Shown here: in pieces, positions 36,505-44,471 of the stretch
Layout of the letters: each line of letters opens with the position of its first letter
Position numbering within the stretch: the stretch's first letter is position 1
NCBI GenBank assembly: GCA_035762665.1
Contig: DASTNZ010000082.1
Coordinates: 1 to 64,000 of the forward strand
Direction: 5' to 3'
DNA: 64,000 nt
Source of the DNA: JASLBX01 sp035762665
Lineage (GTDB): Bacteria > Actinomycetota > Actinomycetes > Jiangellales > Jiangellaceae
Made by a program: the position numbers and the translations under genes
Notes under the pieces: generated by a model
Database searches by the model: none
What the model was told of the DNA's origin: nothing
The model's input: the letters and a program-made list of their open reading frames with translations, nothing else

Positions 36505-37455
36505 TCAGTCCGCCGACATCGTGACGTCCGCCCACCGCCAGTTGCCGGCGTGGACAACGGCGTCGCCGTCATCGGGCGCATGCACCGCCAGCGGATGTGA
36601 GCTGATGAACTCCACCGACCGGCCGGCCTCGGGGGCAAGGGCGGCCAGCTCGCCACCCAACGTCATCTCGCCGGGTATGTCTTCGCGGAGCGCCTGCCTC
36701 AGCACGCACCGTCCGGTGGCGAGGCCGAGTACACCGTCAGTCGTGGGTAGCACGCGGATTTCAGCCTGGTCGTCGGAACGGCAGCTGATCTCGGGATCGG
36801 TGACCTCCTCGAGCTGGATGGTCGAGTTCTCCACCCACTCGCGGTAGCTCGACAGTCCTTCAGCGCTCACGTCGGCACCGGCGGGTTCCTCACCACTTGC
36901 AAGATATCCGTAGACCTCCTCCACCAGCGTGGCGACCCTGCCGGCCTGCTCGTTGGTAGCTTCCGGGGCGGCGCCGTCTTCGAGGCGAATCTCCGGCAGT
37001 TCCACCTGGCCCAATGTGCCGCCCTGCTCCACGAGCCACTCGGCCGAGGCACTCTCCCGACCAAGCGCAAGGACCGCGACGCGGTCCGGGTCGCCATTGA
37101 TCCGGGACGTCGCGACGAACCACATCGGGTACTCGGTGAATCGTGGAGAGTACGCCGAGACATCGGTGTGGTAGTACGCCTCCGGTGGTTCCGTGCCATT
37201 GGCCGCCGCCAGTTCATACCCGGTCAGTGAGGTTTCGAGCAGCGGCCCGGTCTCGATGGTGGCAATGGCCTCTGCGTCGCGATCGGCGTTCGCAGCGTTG
37301 TTGACCTCGTCGTACCGGTTGAAGAGCCTCTGGGCCTGCTCGTCAGTCGCCCCTACCTTGCCGCCCGGAACGTCCGGACGGGACTCCGGCAGCGAGGCGC
37401 ATCCTGCGACGAGCAGGCAAGCGGCCATTGCCGCGCCCACGACGTGGGTTCTCAC
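36505..37455 (-). CDS. Predicted lipoprotein of unknown function
   Basis: A 316-residue secreted protein with a lipoprotein signal: basic start, hydrophobic core and lipobox LVAGC at about residues 16-20. The mature part is mixed alpha/beta with QAQRLFNRYDEVNNAANADRD, YPMWFVATSRI and several tryptophans; two cysteines (ISCRSDD and GRCVLRQ) may form a disulfide. I do not recognise a function. It overlaps the upstream membrane protein by GTGA, so the two are coupled and may act together at the cell surface. Confidence 0.8.
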   Translation of the reverse strand: MRTHVVGAAMAACLLVAGCASLPESRPDVPGGKVGATDEQAQRLFNRYDEVNNAANADRDAEAIATIETGPLLETSLTGYELAAANGTEPPEAYYHTDVSAYSPRFTEYPMWFVATSRINGDPDRVAVLALGRESASAEWLVEQGGTLGQVELPEIRLEDGAAPEATNEQAGRVATLVEEVYGYLASGEEPAGADVSAEGLSSYREWVENSTIQLEEVTDPEISCRSDDQAEIRVLPTTDGVLGLATGRCVLRQALREDIPGEMTLGGELAALAPEAGRSVEFISSHPLAVHAPDDGDAVVHAGNWRWADVTMSAD

Positions 37456-38111
37456 GGTAACTGTTCCCCTTGCCAGGCCGGTTCGGAGTATCGGTTGGCC
37501 GGTGATCGCGTCCGGCGCCGACGGCGAAGCGCGAAGACGGCGACGAGGATCACGCCAACCCCGACGGCGAGCACCAGCAGCGCCGTGGTGAACAGATTGT
37601 CGACCTGCAGGCCGAGCTCCACGGTGATCGCCACCGGAGCCTTCCCATCGGCCGCCATGACCACGGCGTTCACCGGCTCGGCACCGAGAGCGTAGCTGAC
37701 TTCCTGCCGACCCGGGCCCGCAGCACTGACGTACCACCAGTCTCTGGACGCTGGCTCCGGTTCGACGCTCGCCACCGTTCCATCGACCCGCTCGAGGTCG
37801 TATGAGGCCGGCAAGCGCAGCCGGCTGATCTGGTCGTAAGCGACGCTGTCGAGATACCCCGTGACGTCGACCTCATGGCCCACGCCGACGAAGACCTCAC
37901 GACCGTCGGCCGCCGTCGCGGCGACTCGCATGTTGGGGCCGACGAAATCGAACAACGACGCTGCGGTCACGAAACCTGGGGTCTCGCTGGTCAGGTCGCG
38001 CTCACCGGTGCTGACGGTGTCGTCAGGGCCGGTCAGCAGCGCGACGGCGAGCCCGGCGAGCGCCACGATAGAGCCGATGACGAGCAAGAGCACTCGTGCG
38101 AAGCGCCGCAT
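37452..38111 (-). CDS. Membrane protein of unknown function, two membrane helices
   Basis: A 219-residue protein with an N-terminal membrane anchor (VLLLVIGSIVALAGLAVALL), an extracytoplasmic domain of about 150 residues (AASLFDFVGPNMRVAA, GREVFVGVGHEVDVTGYL, RDWWYVSAAGPG) and a second helix (TTALLVLAVGVGVILVAVF) before a basic cytoplasmic tail RRRRRTR. ATG 38111 is preferred over GTG 38165 because the anchor begins there. It leads the two-gene unit with the lipoprotein. Function is unknown. Confidence 0.8.
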   Translation of the reverse strand: MRRFARVLLLVIGSIVALAGLAVALLTGPDDTVSTGERDLTSETPGFVTAASLFDFVGPNMRVAATAADGREVFVGVGHEVDVTGYLDSVAYDQISRLRLPASYDLERVDGTVASVEPEPASRDWWYVSAAGPGRQEVSYALGAEPVNAVVMAADGKAPVAITVELGLQVDNLFTTALLVLAVGVGVILVAVFALRRRRRTRSPANRYSEPAWQGEQLP

Positions 38112-38219
38112 GAAGCCGTTCAACCCCTCTCCGTACCGTGGCGACGCTACCGAATCATTCCGCACGGCGCGCGGCAGGCACCGACGCGGGTCAGCAGCGC
38201 GGGCACGTGAGAACGGTTT

Positions 38220-38265
38220 TCAAAGTGGAGTTCGACCTGGGTTTCCGGATCGAACTCCACTTTGA
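38220..38265. repeat. Dispersed hairpin family 2, copy 2
   Basis: TCAAAGTGGAGTTCGA and TCGAACTCCACTTTGA are perfect 16-bp arms around a 14-base loop containing GGGTTTCC. The element directly abuts the stop codon of the AAA+ ATPase gene, so it can terminate that minus-strand transcript. It aligns with the imperfect hairpin at 22826-22871 along its full length. Confidence 0.78.
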
Positions 38266-39768
38266 TCAAGTCGTCTCGTCTCTGGCTATCAAGCGTCGTG
38301 TGGTGTACGCGGCCGGCGCATACGCGAACCAGCCGGACGGTTCCCCTCCCGGGGCAGCGGCAGGTTCAGCCGGTGAATGCTCGTCCCCGCCTGTACCGAG
38401 CAGGCGGCGGGTCAGCGTCTCCTGAGTCGCCATCAGCTCGTCCACAGCGTTACGGATGTCTGCGGCAGTCGTCCGCTCCCCACCCCGGGCTGCGGACAGC
38501 AGGGTGGCGCGCCTGGTCAGCTCCTTCATGAACGAGGCCGGAACGCCTGACGTGCGAGCCACGACCGCGGCCACATCGTCCGCCGTCAGTTCGATGCCCG
38601 CACCATAGAGGTCGAGTAGCCGCTGCCGTCCCTCGTCATCCGGTAGCGGGATCTCGCAGGCGAGGTCAACCCGGCCTGGTCGCTGCGCCAGTGCGGTCTC
38701 GATAAGGTCCACCCGGTTCGTCGTAAGCAGGAAGCACACGTCCGCGTCGCTGCCCAGCCCATCCATCTCGTCCAGGATCGAAAACAGCAGTGGCTGGCCG
38801 GACGGGGAGAACGACCGGTCGGACGCGACCAGGTCGCAGTCTTCCAGGACGATCAGTGACGGCTGCAAAGTCCGGGCAAGGGTGCAAGCCTCGGTGACGA
38901 ACTGGATTGCCGGCCCGGCGAGTAGGATCACCGTGAACTTGCGCAACGCGGCCGTTAGGTAGCGAACCGTATGCGTCTTGCCGGTCCCCGGCGGCCCGTA
39001 CAGCAGCACGCCACGCTTGAGATGGCGACCCTCCGCGCGGAGCCGATCACGATGCTCGGCGATGCCTACGACCTGCCGCTCAATGCGCTCAAGCAGGCCG
39101 TCGGGCATGATCACGTCGTCCCGGCCGAGGTGTGGGCGGCGGATGAATCGCACCGGTCCGGCGCCCTCGGCGAACTGGCTCGGTTCGAAGGACAACACCT
39201 GGCCGCGCAGAGTGTTGCTCCGAACCCGCTCGTCTCTGAGCTTCGATAGCCAGGCTCGGGCATCCCCGGTCGTCGCGGCGATGACCTCGAGCATCGCGGC
39301 CTGGCCATACTGAGGGTTCGCACCACGCAGCAGCACGGCAAGCCGACCCAGTTCGCCGTCTTCGATGAGATAGAGGCCCAAGCTCACGCAGGTGCGTTCG
39401 TTGTCGGGCGACACCGGCACGGCGGCGTAGTCCACCGCTCCGAGCCAGAACGCCCGATGCTGTCGACTCATCTCGAGGATCTCGGAGAACGATTGGTGCG
39501 CTCGCCCACCGCCGCCGATACCGACCAAGTCGTGCCTAACGTTCGGAGCATCGAGCAGCCGCTCGATCGCGATCTGGATCGTCGCATGCTCGAAGGCACG
39601 GAAATCCTCCGTGACAACAGGCAGCGTTGCAGGGTCAGCAGCCAAGAAGCTCTCAACCCGCTCCACAATCGATTCGCGCCCTACCACGCCCCCACGTGCG
39701 GGCTCGACCACATGGGCGAGGAATTCGCCAAACAGCCGGCCGAAGTCGTCGATCTCCGATGCGTCCAC
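38266..39768 (-). CDS. AAA+ ATPase with uncharacterised N-terminal domain
   Basis: A 500-residue protein. Residues 1-220 are a domain I do not recognise (GIGGGGRAHQSFSEILEMSR, then FWLGAVDYAAVPVSPD). The AAA+ module has Walker A GPPGTGKT (258-265), Walker B LIVLEDCDLV (305-314), sensor 1 LLTTNR and arginine finger RPGRVDL, then the lid. The subgroup resembles FtsH/proteasome-ATPase modules but no protease domain is attached. The tail is alanine/proline-rich. Start is GTG 39768 after AAGGTG. It lies 33 bases downstream of the thioredoxin-like gene; a chaperone or remodelling role is plausible. Confidence 0.87.
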   Translation of the reverse strand: MDASEIDDFGRLFGEFLAHVVEPARGGVVGRESIVERVESFLAADPATLPVVTEDFRAFEHATIQIAIERLLDAPNVRHDLVGIGGGGRAHQSFSEILEMSRQHRAFWLGAVDYAAVPVSPDNERTCVSLGLYLIEDGELGRLAVLLRGANPQYGQAAMLEVIAATTGDARAWLSKLRDERVRSNTLRGQVLSFEPSQFAEGAGPVRFIRRPHLGRDDVIMPDGLLERIERQVVGIAEHRDRLRAEGRHLKRGVLLYGPPGTGKTHTVRYLTAALRKFTVILLAGPAIQFVTEACTLARTLQPSLIVLEDCDLVASDRSFSPSGQPLLFSILDEMDGLGSDADVCFLLTTNRVDLIETALAQRPGRVDLACEIPLPDDEGRQRLLDLYGAGIELTADDVAAVVARTSGVPASFMKELTRRATLLSAARGGERTTAADIRNAVDELMATQETLTRRLLGTGGDEHSPAEPAAAPGGEPSGWFAYAPAAYTTRRLIARDETT

Positions 39769-39801
39769 AGGCGCACCTTAGGCAGGCCGTGGTCCGGAGC
39801 G

Positions 39802-40722
39802 CTAGAAGAGCGCGCTGGCGAGCGCGGCGCGCGCCTTTGCGACGCGGGGATCGGCCTGGCCGACGACTTCGAACAGCTCGATCATCCGAGCCCGTACCCG
39901 TTCCCTGTCGTCGCCGGTGGTCGCGCGGACGGTCGCAATCAACCGGTCGAAGGCCGCCTCGGCTCGGCCGGCAGCCACTTCGAGGTCGGCGACGAGCAAC
40001 TGCGAATCGACGTCGGCAGGCCCGGCCTGCGCAGCCGCCTGCGCGGCGGCGGGATCAACCTCGGCCGTCCGCTTCAACAAGGAGACCTGGGCGAGGCCGG
40101 CCTTGGCATCGGCATCGGCGGGCGTCTCGGCAAGCAGTTCCTCGTAGGCTGCGGCCGCGGCGTCGTAGTCGCCGCGCTCGATGGCCTCGTAGGCCTTGTC
40201 GAAGCGTGGGTCGTGGGGTGGTTCGGACGGCAGGCCGGCTTCCTCACCTTCCGCCGCGGGCGTGAACGAGCCGGACACCCCGTTGGCCGCGGCGACCCGC
40301 AGCAGTTCGTCGATGTATCTGCGGACGTCGGCCTCAGGCAGCGCACCCGCGAACAGTGGTACCGGCTGGCCCTTGATGACACCCATCACCATCGGGATGC
40401 TCTGGACCTGGGCCGAGGCGGCGAGCGCCTGGTTGGCATCCACGTCGATCTTGGCGAGGACGAACCGGCCGCCGTACTCGGCTGCCAGCTTCTCCAGCGA
40501 CGGGGACAGTTGCTTACAGGGTCCGCACCACTCCGCCCAGAAGTCGATCACGACCGGCACCGACATCGACTGCTGGAGGACCGCGGCCTGGAACGTCGCT
40601 TCGGTGACATCGCGAACGACACCCGAACCGCTGGTAACGGCGCCAGACGAAGCGGCATCTGTCCTTGCCTTGAGGGCAGACAGGTCGACTACGCCCGGGC
40701 GCATGAAGCTTTCCGCGCTCAT
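39802..40722 (-). CDS. Thioredoxin-domain co-chaperone (YbbN/CnoX type)
   Basis: A 306-residue protein with a thioredoxin fold (about 38-145) holding WCGPC at 65-69, then a tetratricopeptide-like C-terminal half (FDKAYEAIERGDYDAAAAAYEELLA and later repeats). This domain order is that of YbbN/CnoX, a holdase that protects clients during oxidative stress. M. tuberculosis Rv1324 occupies the same neighbourhood near glgB. ATG 40722 follows GGAGAGGATGGAG. The frame stays open to 40833, and a tiny ORF plus hairpin lie in the leader. Confidence 0.93.
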   Translation of the reverse strand: MSAESFMRPGVVDLSALKARTDAASSGAVTSGSGVVRDVTEATFQAAVLQQSMSVPVVIDFWAEWCGPCKQLSPSLEKLAAEYGGRFVLAKIDVDANQALAASAQVQSIPMVMGVIKGQPVPLFAGALPEADVRRYIDELLRVAAANGVSGSFTPAAEGEEAGLPSEPPHDPRFDKAYEAIERGDYDAAAAAYEELLAETPADADAKAGLAQVSLLKRTAEVDPAAAQAAAQAGPADVDSQLLVADLEVAAGRAEAAFDRLIATVRATTGDDRERVRARMIELFEVVGQADPRVAKARAALASALF

Positions 40723-40780
40723 GTCTCCATCCTCTCCCGACACCTGGGCAGAACGAAAACTGAGGCGGCAGCCTTCCCGC

Positions 40781-40821
40781 GGTCCGGCTTGCACACGCGG
40801 TGCGGGCGGGCAAGCCGGACC
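40781..40821. promoter_or_regulatory. 12-bp-stem hairpin in the thioredoxin leader
   Basis: GGTCCGGCTTGC and GCAAGCCGGACC are perfect 12-bp arms with a 17-base GC-rich loop. On the minus strand it starts eight bases after the stop of a 14-codon ORF and ends 58 bases before the thioredoxin ATG. A TTTT tract occurs about 21 bases beyond it. Order and spacing suggest an attenuator or translation-linked control element. Confidence 0.6.
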
Positions 40822-40829
40822 CGGTGTCA

Positions 40830-40874
40830 TCACGGATCGCGAGCGATCATCGCGGACAGCGCTCTAGCGGTCAT
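40830..40874 (-). CDS. Candidate 14-residue leader peptide
   Basis: An ATG preceded by AAGGAGG at ideal spacing opens a frame encoding MTARALSAMIARDP and a TGA. The ribosome site is the strongest in the surroundings, yet the frame ends after 14 codons, eight bases before a strong hairpin. The stop overlaps GTGATGA, from which an open frame runs in frame into the thioredoxin gene. This is the layout of a regulatory upstream ORF; the peptide shows no run of one amino acid codon except a surplus of alanine. Confidence 0.45.
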   Translation of the reverse strand: MTARALSAMIARDP

Positions 40875-41065
40875 GGCGCCTCCTTGATCAATGACACGAC
40901 GTCATGTCGCGGTGCCATCAGCGAACTGCTTGCAGGTTGCGGGACCGCCGCGTCCGGTTGCGATCCGGTTGCAGCGCCGCCCAGTCAACGTGAGTTGTCC
41001 GGCCGGACAAGTCGCTGGCCTGCAGCGTCCGCGCGGCCGACCCGGACAAGTTGGCTGGAGACCGA
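40875..41065. other. Intergenic region between icmA end and thioredoxin leader
   Basis: This region has a short inverted repeat ATGAC-ACGAC-GTCAT at 40891-40905, a direct repeat TCCGGTTGC at 40953-40961 and 40964-40972, a perfect palindrome TTGTCCGGCCGGACAA at 40995-41010, and CGGACAAGT at 41004-41012 and again at 41043-41051. The parts nearest 41065 probably terminate icmA; the parts nearest 40875 probably hold the promoter of the leader ORF and thioredoxin gene. No protein gene is seen. Confidence 0.5.
40995..41010. terminator. 16-bp palindrome downstream of icmA
   Basis: TTGTCCGGCCGGACAA is a perfect palindrome 55 bases beyond the icmA stop, and its half site CGGACAAGT is repeated once more between the two. 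It may act as a terminator stem or as an operator; there is no U-tract. Confidence 0.4.
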
Positions 41066-42763
41066 CTAGAAGCGGGCAGGTTCCATGTAGATGCCCCACT
41101 CGTCGCGAAGCGCGTCGCAGATCTCGCCGAGAGTCGCCTCGGCCCGCACCGCGTCCAGCATGGCCGGAATCATGTTGTCCGACCCGCGGGCCACCTCAAC
41201 CATGGCATCGAGCGCGGATCGAACAGCCGCCTCGTCGCGCGCCGCCCTGCGCTCGGCCAGCAGCCGCCGCTGCTCGTGCTCCACCTCGTGCGAGACGCGC
41301 AGAATGTCGACGTCACCAGTGACGGACTCCGTCTGGACGTTCACTCCGACTATCTTCTTCTCGCCCTTTTCCACCTTCTGCTGGTACTGGAACGCGGCCT
41401 CGGCGATTTCACCGGAGAACCAGCCGTCCTCGATGCCACGCAGTATGCCCGCGGTCATCGGGCCGTACGTCTCCTTCCAGCGAGCCTCGGACTCGCCCAT
41501 CCGGCGGATCTGCCCGAAGATCTTCTCGGCTTCGGCTTCGAGCTTGTCGGTCAGTGCCTCGACGTACCAGGAGCCACCGAGGGGATCCGCGACGTTGACA
41601 ACGCCGGTCTCCTCGAACAGCACCTGCTGAGTCCGCAACGCGATCTCGGCACTTGCCTCAGAGGGCAGTGCCAGGACCTCGTCCAGCGCGTTCGTGTGCA
41701 GGGAGTTCGTCCCGCCCAGCACCGCCGCAAGCGCCTCCACGGCAGTGCGCACCACGTTGTTGTACGGCTGGTGGCCGGTCAGTGACACGCCTGCGGTCTG
41801 GGTGTGGAACCGCAGCCACTGCGCCTTGTCGGTCGTCGCGCCGTACACGTCACGCATCCAGCGCGCCCAAATGCGGCGAGCGGCCCGGAACTTGGCGATC
41901 TCCTCGAAGAAGTCGACATGCGAGTCGAAGAAGAACGACAGCCCCGAAGCGAACAGGTCCACGTCCATACCACGAGACTTGCCAAGCTCGACGTAGCCGA
42001 AGCCGTCGGCGAGAGTAAATGCGAGCTCCTGTGCGGCCGTCGAACCGGCCTCGCGGATGTGGTACCCGGACACCGACAGCGGCTTGTACGCAGGAATGTT
42101 CTCGACGCAGTACTCCATCAGGTCGCCGATGAGGCGCAGGTGCGGCTCCGGACCGAACAGCCACTCCTTCTGGGCGATGTATTCCTTGAAGATGTCGGTC
42201 TGCAGCGTGCCGTTCAGCACGGACTGGTCAACGCCCTGCCTCTCACTTGCCACGACGTACATACAGAAAATTGGGACGGCCGGCCCGCTGATCGTCATCG
42301 AGGTAGTCACCTCGCCGAGCGGGATGCCGTCGAACAGCACATCCATGTCGGCCGCCGAGTTGATCGCCACGCCGCAGTGACCCACTTCGCCAAGGCTTCT
42401 CGGGTCGTCGGAGTCGCGCCCCATGAGGGTCGGCATGTCGAAGGCCACCGAAAGCCCGCCACCCCCGGAACGCAGGATCATCTTGTACCGCTCGTTGGTC
42501 TGCCGGGCGTTACCAAAGCCGGCGAACTGGCGGATCGTCCAGGCCCTGCCCCGATAACCGGTGGCGTAAAGGCCCCGAGTGAACGGGTATTCGCCGGGCC
42601 ATCCAATCCGCTCGAAGCGAGGGTCGTCGGTGCCCTCGGGCGGGCCGTATGCCGGGTCGACCTCCATGCCGGACAGCGTCGTGAAGTCGCCGTCGCGCTT
42701 TCGGGAGGCGTCGTATCGCTGCTGCCAGCGCCTCCGGCCGGCCTCGATCTCGTGGGCGTCCAT
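41066..42763 (-). CDS. icmA: Isobutyryl-CoA mutase large subunit
   Basis: This adenosylcobalamin enzyme subunit rearranges isobutyryl-CoA and n-butyryl-CoA, linking valine and fatty-acid catabolism. The 565-residue protein is the substrate-binding TIM barrel without the B12 domain. The two specificity residues decide the call: Phe80 in TIRQFAGFG and Gln198 in KEYIAQKEW, the residues of IcmA, where methylmalonyl-CoA mutase has Tyr89 and Arg207. Other motifs are LSVAFDMPTLMGRDSDDP and HTQTAGVSLTGHQPYNNVVR. A separate B12-binding small subunit (IcmB) is needed and is not in the window. The meaB and adenosyltransferase genes are 2-4 kb away. Confidence 0.93.
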   Translation of the reverse strand: MDAHEIEAGRRRWQQRYDASRKRDGDFTTLSGMEVDPAYGPPEGTDDPRFERIGWPGEYPFTRGLYATGYRGRAWTIRQFAGFGNARQTNERYKMILRSGGGGLSVAFDMPTLMGRDSDDPRSLGEVGHCGVAINSAADMDVLFDGIPLGEVTTSMTISGPAVPIFCMYVVASERQGVDQSVLNGTLQTDIFKEYIAQKEWLFGPEPHLRLIGDLMEYCVENIPAYKPLSVSGYHIREAGSTAAQELAFTLADGFGYVELGKSRGMDVDLFASGLSFFFDSHVDFFEEIAKFRAARRIWARWMRDVYGATTDKAQWLRFHTQTAGVSLTGHQPYNNVVRTAVEALAAVLGGTNSLHTNALDEVLALPSEASAEIALRTQQVLFEETGVVNVADPLGGSWYVEALTDKLEAEAEKIFGQIRRMGESEARWKETYGPMTAGILRGIEDGWFSGEIAEAAFQYQQKVEKGEKKIVGVNVQTESVTGDVDILRVSHEVEHEQRRLLAERRAARDEAAVRSALDAMVEVARGSDNMIPAMLDAVRAEATLGEICDALRDEWGIYMEPARF

Positions 42764-42771
42764 GGTTTCAA

Positions 42772-42789
42772 TACTAGGATGTCCTAGTA
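42772..42789. promoter_or_regulatory. Palindrome between icmA and the Rrf2 gene, probable operator
   Basis: TACTAGGA, two bases, TCCTAGTA: perfect 8-bp arms placed eight bases before the icmA ATG and 36 before the Rrf2 start, in a 62-base divergent gap. Rrf2 proteins bind palindromes of about this size, so repression of both genes is the simplest reading. It also occupies the place of an icmA ribosome site, which is otherwise not visible. Confidence 0.65.
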
Positions 42790-42825
42790 AGCGCTTGGGT
42801 CACCTGTGGCTCATAAGATGCACGG

Positions 42826-43281
42826 GTGCACGTCACCGCCCGAGCCGACTATGCGGTGCGTGCTGTGGTCGAGCTGGCCGCGCGGGCGCCGGCGTCCGCA
42901 ACCCGGCTGGAGCTTGCCGAGGCTCAGGACATCCCCGGCAAGTTCCTGGAAAGCATCCTCGGCGATCTGCGCCGAGCCGGGCTGCTCGAGTCGCAGCGTG
43001 GTTCGGCGGGCGGTTACCGTCTGTCCCGTGACCCCGCCAGGATTCCCATCGCCGATGTCGTCAGGGCCATCGAGGGACCGTTGGCCGCCGTGCGGGGCAT
43101 GCCCCCAGAGGACGCCGCATACCCTGGCGCGGCACGGCATCTGACCCAGGTGTGGGTGGCAGTGCGGGCGAGTATGCGCGAGGTTCTCGAGGCGACGACT
43201 ATCGCGGACGTCCTGACCGGGACGCTGCCGGAGCACGTTCGCGCGCTGACCGCACGCCCCGACTCCTGGGCCCGCCGCTAA
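42826..43281 (+). CDS. Rrf2 family transcriptional regulator
   Basis: A 151-residue Rrf2 regulator: HVTARADYAVRAVVELA, then AEAQDIPGKFLESILGDLRRAGLLESQRGSAGGYRLSRDP split over residues 30-70. The three cysteines that bind Fe-S clusters in IscR or NsrR are absent, so it senses something else or binds a small molecule. It diverges from icmA with one shared palindrome, and ends five bases from the convergent marR gene. Start GTG 42826. Confidence 0.92.
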   Translation: MHVTARADYAVRAVVELAARAPASATRLELAEAQDIPGKFLESILGDLRRAGLLESQRGSAGGYRLSRDPARIPIADVVRAIEGPLAAVRGMPPEDAAYPGAARHLTQVWVAVRASMREVLEATTIADVLTGTLPEHVRALTARPDSWARR

Positions 43282-43286
43282 CGACG

Positions 43287-43793
43287 TCAGGGGCGGAAGT
43301 CGCCGGCGGTGATCCGGACATCGCGGAGTACGTCGAACAGCTGCGCCCGGCCCTCGGCGTCCAGCCCACCAAGGCCGAAGTCAGCGTGCATCAGCTCCTT
43401 GGTTACCTTGTCGACGACCTCCGCCCCGAGTTCGGTGATCCGCGCCAGTGTCCCGCGGCCGTCGCGCGGATTCGGCTCGCGAGTGACGAATCCTGCGGCC
43501 TCAAGCCGCTGGATCGTGTTCGTAACGCTCGTCGGGTGGACCATGAGGCGCTCACCGATCTTGGCCATCGGTAGCGCTCCGGTGCGGCTGAAACTAAGCA
43601 GAACGAGCGCCTCGTACCGGGCGAAGGTCACCCCGTACGGCTTGCAGATCCTGTCGAACTCGGCAAGCAGCAGCTGCTGAACCCGCATCACGGACGTGGC
43701 CGCGGCCATGGCATCAGACGGCCCGAACCGGTCGCGCCAGATGGACGCGGCCCGTTCGATCGGGTCGAAAGCCAAATCGAGTGGGTCAGCCAC
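43287..43793 (-). CDS. MarR family transcriptional regulator
   Basis: A 168-residue MarR protein with the winged helix LPMAKIGERLMVHPTSVTNTIQRLEAAGFVTREPNPRDGR split over residues 74-115 and the dimerisation helices at both ends. Start GTG 43793 is nine bases after the PH-domain protein stop, so it is probably the last gene of that small operon. Ligand and targets are unknown. Confidence 0.9.
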   Translation of the reverse strand: MADPLDLAFDPIERAASIWRDRFGPSDAMAAATSVMRVQQLLLAEFDRICKPYGVTFARYEALVLLSFSRTGALPMAKIGERLMVHPTSVTNTIQRLEAAGFVTREPNPRDGRGTLARITELGAEVVDKVTKELMHADFGLGGLDAEGRAQLFDVLRDVRITAGDFRP

Positions 43794-43802
43794 GCGGTAA
43801 AT

Positions 43803-44471
43803 CTATCGATTGCGGCGCGCGGTCACCGGCCGGGGCTTGCGCGGATGCTGCGACCGCGGCACGGTTTGCGGGATCGGCTCGGTGCCAGACTCCTCGTCGC
43901 CCATCAGGCCCATCATTCGGCGGCGCCGCCGGTGAATCGCGATCGCCCGCTCAGACGCCCGCGGAATCAGCTTGATCTCACGGAGGCCCTGCTCTTGCGC
44001 CGCATTCTCGAGCACCATGTTGCCGGATCCCACAAGTCGCAGATACCACGGCCGCTGGACGGTGATGTCGAGAACCCTGACGATCTCCATCTCGGCCTCG
44101 TTCAGCGAGAAAACGCCCCAGACACGGAACACTCGCGAATCGGTGATAACGAACCGGTCCCTCGCCACCTCGAGGATCTTGTAGAAGCTGTACGCCAGGA
44201 TGCCGAAGACCACCGCGATCGCGAACCACGCCGACGACACCGGCACCTGCGGGAGCCAGACGATCCCCAGCACCAAGCCGCCGACGCCGATCAGGATGGG
44301 CACGACGTAGGCGATCCAGCTGTGCAAGGCGACCGAGAGGACCTCCTCGCCCGCGATCAGCTTCCGCGCGACCATCCTGCGACCGAACATGGCAGTGACC
44401 CAGCGGAAGAACATCCGCAACGGGCCATCCTCCGCGATGCGGTCGAGCCATCGGAGGAACGCGTCGATCAT
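43803..44471 (-). CDS. Membrane-anchored bacterial PH-domain protein
   Basis: A 222-residue protein with two membrane helices (about 50-90, IAYVVPILIGVGGLVLGIVW and FAIAVVFGILAYSFYKI) followed by a bacterial PH domain: RDRFVITDSRVFRVWGVFSLNEAEMEI split, then VQRPWYLRLVGSGNMVLENA. A charged tail of about 40 residues ends in QHPRKPRPVTARRNR. PH proteins of this type sit in the membrane and have no known enzyme activity. Its ATG shares a base with the stop of a 51-residue membrane peptide gene. Confidence 0.85.
   Translation of the reverse strand: MIDAFLRWLDRIAEDGPLRMFFRWVTAMFGRRMVARKLIAGEEVLSVALHSWIAYVVPILIGVGGLVLGIVWLPQVPVSSAWFAIAVVFGILAYSFYKILEVARDRFVITDSRVFRVWGVFSLNEAEMEIVRVLDITVQRPWYLRLVGSGNMVLENAAQEQGLREIKLIPRASERAIAIHRRRRRMMGLMGDEESGTEPIPQTVPRSQHPRKPRPVTARRNR

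Noticed and set aside
38220..38265. A LexA-like SOS box suggested by TTCGA and TCGAAC in the hairpin.
   Set aside because: The half-sites are in the wrong orientation and spacing for the actinobacterial TCGAAC-N4-GTTCGA box; they are the arms of a hairpin.
42764..42825. Cobalamin riboswitch before icmA or the adenosyltransferase.
   Set aside because: The gaps (62 and 37 bases) are too short for a cobalamin aptamer of about 200 bases.
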